The notes under the pieces were generated by a model. The model saw only the letters and a list, made by a program, of their open reading frames with translations. It did no database searches and was not told the DNA's origin. DNA of 64,000 nucleotides from Ceriagrion tenellum (Eukaryota; Arthropoda; Insecta; Odonata; Coenagrionidae), in NCBI GenBank assembly GCA_963169105.1, contig OY720636.1, forward strand, positions 146,157,941-146,221,940. Direction: 5' to 3'. Positions 46,655 to 57,847 of the stretch are shown here, in pieces. Made by a program: the position numbers and the translations under genes. The stretch's first letter is position 1. Each line of letters begins with the position of its first letter.

Positions 46655-46860
46655 TAATACATCTACATCAAAATAATACCCTGCGACCCGCCGCATGGCC
46701 GTGTGGCAGGGGGTTTTAGGTCTCCAGCCGTGTAAAGGTGTAAGTTTTTTGGATATGAAATGGTGATAAGAAATATAGGAGTGTATTTAGTGGAGCTTAA
46801 TTTTTACTGTGATCACTCATTGTTCGCGGAAAGAACGAGTTTTTGTACCTATCTGTAAGG
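46655..46860 (-). mobile_element. CR1/Jockey-like LINE tail (family A, copy 7)
   Basis: Only the 3'-most 200 bases of the family, on the minus strand. The TGATGTAGATGTA terminal motif is at 46658-46670, the noncoding block with GACCCGCCGCATGGCCGTGT at 46683-46702, and the post-RT segment is broken off near 46860 in the TTCGCGGAAAGAACGAG block. A short 5'-truncated insertion. Confidence 0.75.
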
Positions 46861-47400
46861 ATAATACTTGCAGAATTCCACTGCCTGAATTCTACAACCA
46901 TGTACTGGCGTCATTTGGACTTATGAGCTTTTTAGCATGGTCTTCCAAGTTGAGTGGTAAATGATTTTACCCTCGCCATGCCTTACATTCTCTCATTTCT
47001 TACATCCTGACTGTGATCGAGAAGAATGCGGAAAAAATGCTAACGCCATTGGTAAATGTATTCATTGATATTATGATTACTGACGACAGCACTGACGACG
47101 GCAAAAAACCAGCAATACCCAGGAAGGCTTCGCTTACCCCAAATATTCTAAACCCATTGTATCAATCGAGACAAAATCAATGGCTTACTCTTTTAATTAC
47201 TTATTTTATGAACTTACAACTGAAATTCTTGACACTCATCCTTACGGTATCTCGCCCTATTTATTTCGGCACGTACTTCTCAATCGATATTCATTATATC
47301 TCCAGAGCTATTAGTAAAAAAAATATTATTAGCCCATCATACACTGATATATGCTGCAGTCTATATACGATGGTCAGAAAAGGAAACTCACTGTAATCGA
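46861..47400. other. Unassigned sequence
   Basis: A 127-codon plus frame at 47013-47396 begins at GTG and has no recognisable domain. It may belong to the LINE that ends downstream. Confidence 0.3.
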
Positions 47401-47783
47401 CTTTCAATTACTAATAATACTGTATCATATTGCGCGTCCTGCTCCTCTATCCTCGAGGGCATTAGATTAGAGATATTATCGAAACAAGTATTGACATACT
47501 AATAAAGTCACTAACTGGAATAAATATAGCACATATGGGGTATTTACATAATTCTGCTATTATACCGTATCATATCCGTACTTCTAAGTACGGTAGATCT
47601 TTTTTATGTAACTTCTTGTAGGCTATGGAATGCCTTACCGAAATAATTAAGGGAATCAACGAATGTAAATTTGTTCAAGAAACGCCTGTATGCACACATA
47701 ATGTAATAAATCACAATGCAAATCAATGAAATATAAAATGTAATGCATTATGATTTAACGCAGACGAGTGAATCAGTTAATTT

Positions 47784-47844
<61 letters not shown>

Positions 47845-48105
47845 TACTTATATGTATTTAATATTTGCCTCATTATTGCTTGTTCTTTTTTATCTTTGTA
47901 ATTACTGAAATGTGTTCAACTGTTAACAGCTGGTGCTTTTGCTCATGTTTACTACTAATGTTAAAACAATGTCTTGGCAACCCTCTGCTGTTAAATTATT
48001 AATACAAACGAGACTGTTGATTATTGTTTGTTTTATAATCTGAAAATGTTCCAGGGGACAGGATGTCCGAGAACTTAAATAAATATATCTATCTAACTAT
48101 CATAA
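47400..48105 (+). mobile_element. Second LINE type (family B), 3' end
   Basis: The plus strand reads IRTSKYGRSFLCNF and, after a frameshift, WNALPK-LRESTNVNLFKKR then LYAHIM followed by TAA (about 47623-47703). The R-SKYGRSF...LWNALP...NLFKKRLY pattern is the extreme C-terminus of several non-LTR retrotransposon clades (I/Jockey/CR1 group). The ~390-bp 3' untranslated region contains the AT microsatellite and ends near AATAAATATATCTATCTAAC. Stops and the frameshift show it is dead. Confidence 0.65.
47785..47842. repeat. (AT)n microsatellite
   Basis: About 28 uninterrupted AT units inside the 3' untranslated part of the family B LINE. Likely length-variable. Confidence 0.97.
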
Positions 48106-48362
48106 GAAATTTTTGCGGTACTTTGACCGGGACCGGGTGATTTCTTGAGATAATGCTTTTTACGTGACTTTCTGTAACACGACCAGACACATTTATCGAC
48201 GGTATTTTTATATAGCCTCAGTAGTGCAACAATATTATTCGGCGAGCTAGTTGAAATGACGCAGCGAAAATAGGAGCTGAGGATATTTCCTCTTTTTTTC
48301 TAAATTGTTCCTGCCTCATCCCATTATTTCAGTTATTTTACCATAGAGTTATTACCTTGAAC
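48106..48362. other. Unassigned sequence
   Basis: No feature recognised between the two LINE pieces. Confidence 0.4.
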
Positions 48363-48900
48363 CTCCATCTACATCTACCCTACCCTACGATCCGCCATAT
48401 GGGCATGTGGCAAGGGGTAGTAGGACATCAGCCGTATAAATGTATAAAGGATGAGGTTTTGGGAGGAGAAATGGTGTAGAGTGGTGAAATGGGTGTGCTT
48501 TAATATGAGATCCGGTTTTTTATGGTGGTTTATTGTGCGTGGAAAGTAGTAATTTTGTACGTATTTGTATGGAAATGTATCTATTTTATTTTTATTACTT
48601 TTTTCGGACGTAGAAATTTAGTGTGGCGTCAAAATGATCTTCTCAGAATATCTCTATCGCACTGAAACATACCTGCTCTGAATTTTTTGAGCAAAATAAG
48701 TCCAGCGCGCAGCCTCCGAGTCTCTAGCGGTTCCCAACCACATCTTTCTTAATGCTCAGAAACGCTATGCTTTTGCTCACAGCAGTTTTTTACGAAGCGT
48801 GTAGCTTTTCTTTGTATGTCATTCATTTTTCTTGTTGAAACTATCTTCCTTGGGTCCCAATTGCTCGCGGCGTACTAGAGGTGTGGCCTAACCAGAAAGA
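48363..48900 (-). mobile_element. CR1/Jockey-like LINE 3' end (family A, copy 8)
   Basis: The minus strand begins inside the RT end (RPHLEYAASNWDP-like around 48850-48890), passes the post-RT block (CTCGGAGGCTGCGCGCTGG region, 48708-48726) and the noncoding block with CATATGGGCATGTGGCAAGG at 48396-48415, and ends in tandem ATGTAG units at 48363-48378. It contains stops throughout. Confidence 0.78.
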
Positions 48901-51085
48901 CCGTAATGCCTTCGGGTTATCCTCCGAACACCAGACAAATATTTTATTTTTACGATAAATCAGGTTTTCACCAGAAAAACTGCCACTGAGATATTGAAAA
49001 TGACTTACTCTAAGGAAAGAACTTATAAGGCGACTCACACAGACATTCGAGATTTATTGCCGCGGTCAAAGAAACCACAATGAGAATTAACCCTAGCCTT
49101 CAGACTTTCATCAGCTACCCACTCAAGCAAATTTATCTCATCAAAAATTGTGATAAGCGATTGTGATATTGTGAAATATGTCACATTAAAAAGTCGAGGT
49201 GGAATCCTTATAAGTTATTCTAACGCCAAAGTTTCTCGCGAATCTCTTGTCCCAGTGAACTTGTCAACTTAGTTTTAAAATCAACTTGGCAAATGTAAAC
49301 TGATCATTATAAAATAAGCCAGGAATATGCAATTAATGGTTCTATGGCCTCAAAGTTAATTTTACCGAATATTTACATCATAAGTATGTCAATAAGCTTA
49401 AGATTTTCGCGCTCTGAAATAAGTGCCAACTGAGATGAAAGTATTGCCTGGACAAAATGTTAAAACATGTGATCAGGGGTCTTAATCATTGTATGGCAGA
49501 GATAAGGGGAGCATAAAAAAGCCTTCGTGGAAGTGGCGGACATTATAACCGTAATACATTCAGGGGCGGTATCTTGCTTAGCCCGAAACGATTCGAACAC
49601 CCATGGCCAATATATCTCTTCTTCTTGAAATATTACTCAAAATATATGCCTCCATAAGCCGCTGTTGTGTCTTCTAACGATATAACTAAGCCGCAAGCTA
49701 TGTAGTCGAAAATATTTATGACGACGATGAACAAGTAAAGAGCTCAACTCAACCTTCTCACGCAGATACAGAAGTCGCACTCATGACATCAGTATTTGTG
49801 CTACTGGTTGGGAATTTAAATTATATTTTGGAGAATGAGACATTTAAAAATGTCTATCATAAACTAAATAACGCCTAAAATTCTCGATTAAGAGTCTTGA
49901 TTAAGTCCGAAGTTAATCCGAAGTTAATTAATACGGAGAGCACTGATCTAACTGGAAATGTTAAGTCTACTTGAATGAGAAACTACAATTTCCTCAAACC
50001 GGTTAGTAATTAACTAGGAAATGAGTATAATTAGCTATTACAAAAGGGAGATGCTTAAAAAATAGCCAAACTCACGGGATCAGAGGCAAAAGCGATGTAT
50101 ACTTTAAATGAATTACTAGAGGAATAAAATTAAAGCCAAAGAAGCTTAGGACCGGAGATGCGGCTAGAATTTCCAAGCCCCTTAAAATTCACCTCTCGTC
50201 ATCCTTCCTTCTGACTCTAAACTTTCTGAGCTTGTGTGTGGTAATGGTGTTTATTCAATGGGATCTGTATTGTTTGCAACCTTATTTTCATTGCCTCTTT
50301 TTGAAAATATAATTGTTAATGATTTTAATTGCACAAGCTGCTACTAGATGAAAAAAATTGTGTACCCATAATACGGTTCACGCGTTTCTCCTCAATGTCC
50401 ACCACCAAGTGCAGGCATTTTAAGAATGGCAGAAAATTTTTCTGAAATATATATTTCTTGGACTATGGCTTTTGAAATACCTGCATTGTAAGAATTAATC
50501 CCTTACGGGGCGAAACTATTTACAGCAACTCTTATTTTGATTTTTAATTTGGTGTGAGCAGAGTCAGTGATCGGAAAAACGATGGACTCGCTCATAAATC
50601 TAAAGGTAATACTTGAAAGAGTAAAATAGCTCTAGTTATCTTTTAATAGTCTCAGTCGTGACTCTGAAAGACAAATAATCTTATATTGAAGACTGTTAAC
50701 TCATGTGCATTATACATCAACCATAATAGAGGGGTTAATATAAGGTAAGCGGAGAAGGAGAAGAAAGGGAATAAGTTTTATAGATAAATGAAGAAAGGTA
50801 GGACATATGCTGGGATGATAAAAGAAACATCGGTAGACAGGTCCCTGCGAATGTAAACAGTCTGGAAGATTTCTCCGATTTCCTTTCATTTTAACCCACC
50901 TCCGCTTGCAGAGTACGTGATATATCAACCGGAGAATTGCTAAGGGTTTGGAGCTTATCAATTCAGGTGACAGGACTGTTAAACCTGAAATATCCAATAT
51001 TAATATTTCAAAAGCACAGACACCGTTATTCATACCCTTCAATGGGCAGCAATTTCCGGGTAAATATTCGTAAGTTTGAATGGTG
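48901..51085. other. AT-rich noncoding stretch
   Basis: No gene or repeat boundary recognised. A 110-codon minus frame (51042-50710) is unassigned. Confidence 0.4.
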
Positions 51086-51089
51086 AATC

Positions 51090-51640
51090 ATCAAAATCGC
51101 CCTGGGAAAAAAGGCCCAAGAACTCCGATTGCATTCGGAGAGCGGTCTGTGGAGGAGAGAATAGAGGGTGTGGTGAGGGTGCGGGAGGAGTAAAGAAGGA
51201 AAGGGGAGCGGAGGATGGTGAGTGTGAGGCGGGGAAAGAGAGGAAGAGAAAGTGAAAGAGAGGGAGTGCAGGACTTTCCTCCTTGTGTCAGAGACATCGC
51301 CGAGGAGTTTATGAGTTGGGATGCGGGGAGCCGTGACGCCACGAGTATTCAAGGGGGAAGAAGTTTGCAGCCGAGATCTTTCGAGTGGGGACAAGAGTGG
51401 GGTTTTCTTAAGGCATTAGTGCGTGGGCGGGAAGGGGAGAGAAGTCCCCCTCCGCCCCTGGATTAACCCCACGCCCCCCACCTACCCTCCTCTGCCCCCC
51501 TCCGCAAACCCTCCAAAATCCCCGGCAGTGCCTCCACTCCGTTTCGCCACCCCTTTCATCATCTTAACCGTTTACTTATGTCTCCCCAACATCTGCAACC
51601 CTTCACCGTTTTCATAATTCTAATCCACGAATAGCGCTTC
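51090..51640. other. GC-rich island (G-rich then C-rich)
   Basis: G/GA-rich to about 51445, then C-rich to about 51560. Overlapping frames on both strands (122 and 83 codons minus; 83 and 64 plus) are Ser/Pro/His- or Gly/Arg-rich low complexity and not convincing. Confidence 0.4.
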
Positions 51641-52079
51641 ATGATGCGACCTTGAATTGGTCTTAAATTGCTAATAAATGCAGGAATTCTCAAATTGTTT
51701 TCAATAGTGTTAAATAATTTGCTTGAAACATATCATGAAACACCATCAAACTTCAATCCCCTTCCTTGGAGGTTTGCGTTCGAAACGTTCTCGACACCTT
51801 CGAATGCATAACTATGGAGTCACGTAGGAAAACCACGAGGGGTTCGAGATGTTAGCGTATTTGAACTATTCTTCAAAACCTCACTCAGTCTCCCCGATTG
51901 CATTTTTCCCAATGCAATACTGTCAATGGAGTTGAATATCACGATTAGAGACGCGAGAAACAGCAAATCAGGCGCTAAAGTTATCAATTTGAGTGGTTCT
52001 TACCCATCAAAATCTCAAACCGCTCCTTATTGTACCTATCGATTCCTTTGCAACGTGATTGGAACTATCTTGAACAGAA
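51641..52079. other. Unassigned sequence
   Basis: No feature recognised. Confidence 0.4.
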
Positions 52080-52260
52080 TTGTGTGATATTTACAATGGA
52101 AAACTCATTCGCCTGGACTGGGAATCTAACCCAGGTCCCTCGATTTCGCGCCGAGTGCTCTAACCAATTAAGCTACCCAGGCATCCTAACCAACGGTAAA
52201 TCTCATGGGGGCTTTGTGGAACAAGTTGTCCTCACAGGTTCCATGCATACGATGCCAGAG
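52080..52260 (-). repeat. tRNA-derived repeat unit, copy A
   Basis: Contains a 72-base tRNA-like fold on the minus strand (52182-52111). The acceptor arms GCCTGGG and TCCAGGC pair over 7 bp with one G-U, an A-box-like TAGCTTAATTGG follows, and a B-box-like GGTTAGATTCC comes later. The anticodon arm can pair, but its loop (CGCGAAA) lacks the usual U33, and the B box has TTAGA in place of TTCGA. Homology to copy B extends about 75 bp beyond the tRNA 5' end, so it is a repeat carrying a tRNA-like module, not a working tRNA gene. Confidence 0.7.
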
Positions 52261-52342
52261 GTACCCATATGCGAGTGCTAAGCGCCAAGTCCACGGGGCA
52301 AGCCCAACTTTAAACACAAAGGTGTTTACTTTGGACATTTTC

Positions 52343-52661
52343 AAAGAACCATGGAAGTAGCCGTGCAGTTACTCAACTCAAGTCACCCGCTAGTGATCAC
52401 ACAACTGTGTGAAACTCACAGTGGAAAAATCATTCGTCTGGACTGGAAATCGAACCGAGATCCCTAGATTTCGCACTGAGTGTTATAACCAATTAATCTA
52501 CCCAGGCGTCCTCTTCCGCTATGAATCTCATGGGGGCTTAATGGAACAAGTTGTCCTCACAGGTGCCATGCATATGATGCTAGAGGAACCCATATGCAAT
52601 TGCGTGATCACTAGCGGGTGACTCCGTTGAAGTAACTGCGCGGCTAGTTCCGTGGTTCTTT
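52343..52661. mobile_element. Foldback-like unit: 62-bp inverted arms around tRNA-derived repeat copy B
   Basis: Arms 52343-52404 and 52600-52661 are inverted copies at roughly 84% identity. The innermost TCACCCGCTAGTGATCAC is identical. Between them lies a second copy of the tRNA-derived unit. Its minus-strand tRNA-like part (52507-52436) has a good B box, GGTTCGATTTC, and A-box-like TAGATTAATTGG. The whole is 319 bp. No target duplication was recognised. Confidence 0.65.
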
Positions 52662-52828
52662 ATAAATATATCGAACAGTTTGAACTCAGCTTCGCTGGCG
52701 TCTCCTTTCCTCTTGATCTAGCACTCTCCGCGTACATCTTCGCTTTTTAAAGCACAATTGATCCAACTGTGGAATAATCCACAGGATTGGCACATTTTTT
52801 CAGCTCATTGTCAGAAAGTTATTTCTCA

Positions 52829-53325
52829 GGCCGGTATTCATAATCCTCAATAATTACAGATTTGTTCCAATCTATAAATATATCTCTAATTAAGTATTGT
52901 TTCCTATTCATAGTCATTATGGAATCGATGATTCATCAATCATTGATTCTTGAATCAGAGATTCGTCAATCTCTGATTATTATGTATTCACAGTCGCCAA
53001 TATCGTCGTCGTTTTTATCAAAGCAACATTGCCGATTCAATTCTTCTTTTCGTTTTCAATTTACAAATAACAAAATTATATACTCAATTTGAATAAAAAT
53101 TGATCGATACCCACAAGATATGTTGCCACTGCGATTTCTCAAACCACCCAAAAATAGACCAATCTATGGTTCACCAGTTACGAATTAGCCTAAATAATTA
53201 AACATTCATGAATAAATTTGAGATTGTTTTTTGTCTATGAATAATTGGTCCAAATAATCAATGATTGGTGAACAGTCGTAGATTCACCAATCATTGATTA
53301 TTTATCCCATCTATGAATACCGGCC
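52829..53325. mobile_element. Miniature inverted-repeat element with GGCCGGTATTCATA ends
   Basis: GGCCGGTATTCATA at 52829-52842 is exactly inverted at 53312-53325. The interior carries many variants of AATCATTGATT and TCAATCTCTGATT in both orientations (for example 52925-52980 and 53255-53300). It can therefore fold extensively. There is no recognisable transposase, and no clear target duplication could be read. Confidence 0.75.
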
Positions 53326-55806
53326 CTAGTCTGTATCTGCTGAAATGTGTTCTTAGATAAGAACTGTGCGATAAATAGACAGTTTTCCAACCAAACTACT
53401 GTATCAGCTACTTTTAGGCGTCAAAAATCTAGAGAAAAACTTTTGTTGCAAACGTTTTATTTCCAAGAAGTCCATTTTTTGGCATTTATAACGCCTGCCG
53501 ATATTATTTTGCACACATAGCTTCGCCAAATTATGTATTTGATGTATTCACTATGCATCACTAAGTTTTCTCCGATAATCAAATTTTCCCGCTAAAACTC
53601 ATTATCTTCAAATAAGCTTTGTTTTTGGATTTTACATCTACGAAGATACTATATTGCCTCGAACAAAATTAATTACAAATCTGACATATCCCTGATGTTT
53701 AGAGCCTATTATCATGAACAAAAGAAAGTTAAAAGGCTCCATTGCTCATTAATGCCATTTTCGAATAATATATGCGAAGTATGTATTAACTGAGTCACAC
53801 GTGCAACATTCAACAGAGAACAACCTCAGATTGGGATTCAACATTGAAAACAAGCTCAGATTGTAGGGAATATGGTCCTCTCTTGGGTCTAATTCGCCTT
53901 ACCATATCTAATGAAAAATACAAGTACTATGAATTTATTGTATTTAATACTATGTTCGTGCACAATTCGTACGAAAAGGATCATACGAAGTAGATTGGTT
54001 GAGGAAAGGTTCCAATGGGTAAAATCAGCCGTCGCTCTCGTGAGTGATGCTGAAAAATATGGATTACATATAAAGCTCACTTGATTGACTGAATAATCTG
54101 GAACAAATCAAATCTGTTATTCCTCAATGAAACACTAAATTACATTTTAAAAACTTTGAAACCTTTGACAAGTGCTATTATTATGAATACCCTTCATGTT
54201 AGACATCGAGAGCCTGTGTTCAGAATTTTATATGATAATAACGAGACAGTACCCTGGTTATTTTGCATCTCTTACCATGCCTGAGAGTTTAATTACTCTG
54301 ATTGTCAATTATTTATTTACACTCTTTTACAATACTCGGCGTCATGGGAAAAAGACATCACAAATAATGAGTCGAGCTTTGCTAATACTAAGTAATTTGT
54401 CAAAATTCTACCAATTTATTGTGGTTTTAGAATTAAATGCTTTGAAAACACTTATAAGGATAAAAATTATTCATAAAGATTCTTTTTTAATTAACAAAGG
54501 GTCTTGCATTATTGGAAGTCTCACAGAGATCATACTGTTTCCAAATTTTTCATATTCCACGAGGATTATGCCATTAGCTTACTTACGTTACACATAAGTA
54601 AGTAGACGGTCGGGATCAAAAAGTTTTTATAGTGGAGATTAATTTTAAATTTACTCCCGAAAACGTCTATGCCTTTGAACATGCAATGTACAGGGTTGGC
54701 GATTCAGCCATTAGCGTCCCTCATCCCATCACTGACTTTGGGGGAAATTTATTGTATATGTATTGCAACCTCGATATATTACTTGAATAAGGTGACCGAA
54801 GAATGCCTAAATGTCCTTCTCCACCACTGGTCGTCACCTTCTGCTTGCCCCCACATCTTGTCTCCACTCTCTCGCCTGCCCTTCCATTCCACTTTCCTTG
54901 TGATGTCTTTTTTCTCTATTTTCACTCTCTTGAGTTCCATGGAAAAGTTATGTTACGCTTCAAGATACCCAGCCCATCTAATCCAAAGTCTCTCCAATGA
55001 TAACCCTGGCGATTAGGCCTCTGTTTACTCCCGGAAGTGACGCGGGAAAGTCAAAGTTGCAATCTTCGTCGTATAAGCAAGTGAACATGAAGGGAGAGTA
55101 TCAGAGAAAGGATGACGCTTTAGTTGCGAAGTTTGAGATTTAAAGTTAGAAATATTCCAAAAATAACTCCAGTAGGTGGATTGCTAGCTATTTTTTCTAC
55201 CATCTTTCTTTAAAAAAAGGAATAGATTTGAGGTAAGACATATCTCGTGGCATGTTTGAGTAACAAATAAATTAACTTCCATACGGTTAGCTAAAACTTG
55301 GCTCAATAACCTGTTGTTCTAGAAGCGGATTTTTTTTCGGATATTTCATGTTTGAGTAATTCTATACAGGACGTCAGATCTACTGTATGTGTACAGAACA
55401 CTTGCATCTATGTGGAGACCATTAAAGGAGCGTTGTACTGCAATGTACATAAATGAGTGCAACGCCAGCACATGAGCGAAAATTAGACGCTGAGTACGGA
55501 GATATTGCAAGAGCACGTGCGATCCAAATGCCTCATAAGAGCAAGCATTACAAAATGTTAAACATGCATAAAAAATATGCTTAGTTCAGTCATTTAAAAA
55601 CTACGGTCACTACTAGGACGAAGAACCGAATGGAAAATCTGGGAAAATGTAGATAAAAAGTAGGTTAAAAACGTGAAATGTCTTAATGAGTCTGTGAATA
55701 CGTGACCAAATGTTGCGATTTGAATATCAGACATAATTTAGTTGCTCTGAGCCCAAAAAAAAACAGAATTTGGAGAGAAAGATGAAGAAAAAAAGACAAG
55801 ATAGTC
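53326..55806. other. AT-rich noncoding stretch
   Basis: An ATG-initiated 133-codon plus frame (54196-54597) and overlapping frames at 54669-55016 are hydrophobic or Ser/Leu-rich and unrecognised. No other feature seen. Confidence 0.4.
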
Positions 55807-55838
55807 ATGTCGCTTCAAATGCCCATTTGAAGCGACAT
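55807..55838. repeat. Perfect 15-bp inverted repeat with 2-base spacer
   Basis: ATGTCGCTTCAAATG, then CC, then its exact reverse complement. Long perfect palindromes of this kind are uncommon by chance; function unknown. Confidence 0.9.
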
Positions 55839-57028
55839 TCGAAGAAGACAATTTTTGCGTGAACATCCGTTGAAAAAAGATTCAAGTGAAATTTTCTAAT
55901 CAAATGGATAAACAGCAATACACTGGTATGAAGAAAACAACAGATATTTTTATTTGTTCAAAAGAAAACCGATTCAGTTGGACTCAATGACCATTGCAAT
56001 TAGAAAATTAAATATGATTTATGGAAAAATATTACAGAATATTCCCAGACAAAGCATCTCAATGAAAACGATTTTCTCGTAAACTTCCCAGACTCTTTAA
56101 GAAGAGAAGGTTATGGAGATAAACGTGGCGGCAGGCCATGAGTTACGGGCAGTAAATCAGCTAAGTTGAAACGAGACTCCAGCTTTATACAAATCCAAAA
56201 TCCCGTGAAAGTACGGAATTTACTTATTTTAAGAATTGAATGGTATTAACTTGCAATATAGCTTTATTACCCTTTGGCTTAGTTAACCTATCATGACGAG
56301 TAACCTATTCGTGGTTCTTCTTCTGAAACTTAATTACAAAAATGAACATACCAGAGTTCCTTATCAACATTCAGCCAAGTTCAGTCAGTGATAATGTATT
56401 TTTTGAGGTCTTCCAAAATACACATATCTGCGGCAATAGCGTTTATGCTCTAGAACACTCGTACAAAATAGCAACTTAAATATGGGGCACATTTTATCTA
56501 AATATTAACTAAATACCAATTTTGGGCCAAAAGAGCGGAAAAGCACATATTTCTTCTAAGTTAACGACAAAATGTGGCGATAGATATATCATTTACTTAT
56601 TTCTTAACCTTTTTTATACAATATATAACAGATATTTCACATGTGTTCACTGTGATTCTTAACAAAGTTTTTTTTTTATTTCAAATACGCTCAAATACAA
56701 GCACTTTCTAACGCGGATTGAAGAGCGGGGATAAGTCCATCACCTTACTATGTTTGAATTTCCCTCGTCGTGACTGAGAGACCCCAGGAGAGCATGCCAA
56801 GAGAAAGAAAGTCGATTTTCTCCGGAGAGATGGTCACTCCGCTTGTTGGGAAATTTTATGCCCCCATTGTACAGACTAAAATGCGGTGACTGAGGTTTTC
56901 AATACATCGACCAAGATGGACGGAGAATAAAGAAAGTGTGAAAGAACACAGAAGGTGTCATGTTAATTACAATAACATTAACAAATTCAGACTTTACGAA
57001 ACATTTATCAGTCAATGAAATTGTTACA
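55839..57028. other. AT-rich noncoding stretch
   Basis: No gene or repeat recognised. Confidence 0.45.
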
Positions 57029-57029
57029 A

Positions 57030-57095
57030 AACAAATTCGATCCACGGACATGTGGTTTGCCCGAACAATGCGTAGACCACTACGCTATCCAGGCC
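57030..57095 (-). repeat. tRNA-derived SINE-like head (degraded)
   Basis: On the minus strand GGCCTGGATAGCGTAGTGGT gives an acceptor strand and an A box (TAGCGTAGTGG), followed about 35 bases later by GTGGATCGAATTTG, a weak B box. The 3' acceptor strand is lost. This is a different tRNA-derived family from the 52080-52661 repeats. Confidence 0.55.
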
Positions 57096-57290
57096 TCCTA
57101 ATTCTCATGACTATTGTGTTGGATACAAGGAACCTAGATCTTAGGCCTTGCGGTCCTTGGCAACGCAAGGGAGAAGAGGGCTTCTAAGAAGCCACATCCA
57201 AGCGACAGAATCCTTAACCAGCACTTATGCCGTACTTGGCCAAGTGAAAGCATTCAAACCATAGCTGCTGAAATACGTCCAAATTGGCAC

Positions 57291-57356
57291 GAGAAAATTT
57301 GTTTCTTTAAAAGGCCCGTGGTTCGATTCCCGCTCCAGGCCGAATTTTTCTCGTGG
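57291..57356 (+). repeat. tRNA-derived SINE-like 3' portion
   Basis: GTGGTTCGATTCCCGCTCCA (57324-57343) is a perfect B box followed by a tRNA 3' acceptor strand ending GGCC and a short GAATTTTTCTCG tail. Just upstream, GGCACGAGAAAATTTG (57289-57304) is close to the inverse of that tail, so two SINE fragments may lie head to head here. The A-box half is absent. Confidence 0.5.
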
Positions 57357-57753
57357 GAAGTGTCAGCGTATTTCACCTGCTAAGGTTTGAATACTTTCAC
57401 CCGTCCAATCACTTCAGTAAGTTTGACAAAAGAGCCCATCATTGTGGAGCAGCATGGAAGAGCATGCATAAGACTTTTTTGAAAAGTTTGAAATTTGTAA
57501 TATCAAAGCCAAACTATGAAATGATCTCATTGCCACTCAGTCACCTCTACTCTCACGCTACCGCCATTGCATTTTCATTCTTATATGAGTTATATACACC
57601 CGAAGACCGTAAATGACGTCAACTGAAGAAGATCGGTTACCCTCCCCAACTTCCCTCTACTCATCCAAGATACCCTCCCCCCCTCATCCTCCAAACTTAT
57701 GTATGTTAATTCGATGGCTATTTAGGGCTTAAATTTGTGAAAATCCATTATGA
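57357..57753. other. Unassigned sequence
   Basis: An 87-codon plus frame (57353-57616, opening at GTG) is unrecognised. Confidence 0.3.
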
Positions 57754-57847
57754 AATCAATAATAACAATGACTTAGTAACTTTTCACAGATATTTTTATT
57801 CGTAAAAATATCTGTGAAAAGTTATTTAGTCATTTTCATTATTGATT
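57754..57847. repeat. Long hairpin, 45-base arms with 4-base loop
   Basis: Arms 57754-57798 and 57803-57847 pair at about 40 of 45 positions around a TTCG loop. The inner 21 bp are perfect (AACTTTTCACAGATATTTTTA shortened here to CTTTTCACAGATATTTTTA). It could be a compact foldback element or an RNA hairpin. The AT-rich arms and tiny loop are less like a typical animal microRNA precursor. Confidence 0.85.

Noticed and set aside
47013..47396. 127-codon frame as a gene
   Set aside because: Starts at GTG rather than ATG, and no domain is recognised next to a LINE end.
47785..47842. Replication origin or promoter from the AT run
   Set aside because: A pure dinucleotide repeat inside a LINE 3' untranslated region is best explained as a microsatellite.
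52111..52182. Functional tRNA gene
   Set aside because: The fold is tRNA-like, but the anticodon loop lacks the usual U33, the B box is altered, and a diverged copy lies next to it inside a larger repeat.
54196..54597. 133-codon ATG-initiated frame as a gene
   Set aside because: AT-rich, hydrophobic, no motif and no splice or promoter context. Such frames are expected by chance in 64 kb.
57754..57847. Rho-independent terminator or canonical pre-microRNA
   Set aside because: The sequence is eukaryotic, so a bacterial terminator is irrelevant. The stem is AT-rich with a 4-base loop, which is atypical of animal microRNA precursors.
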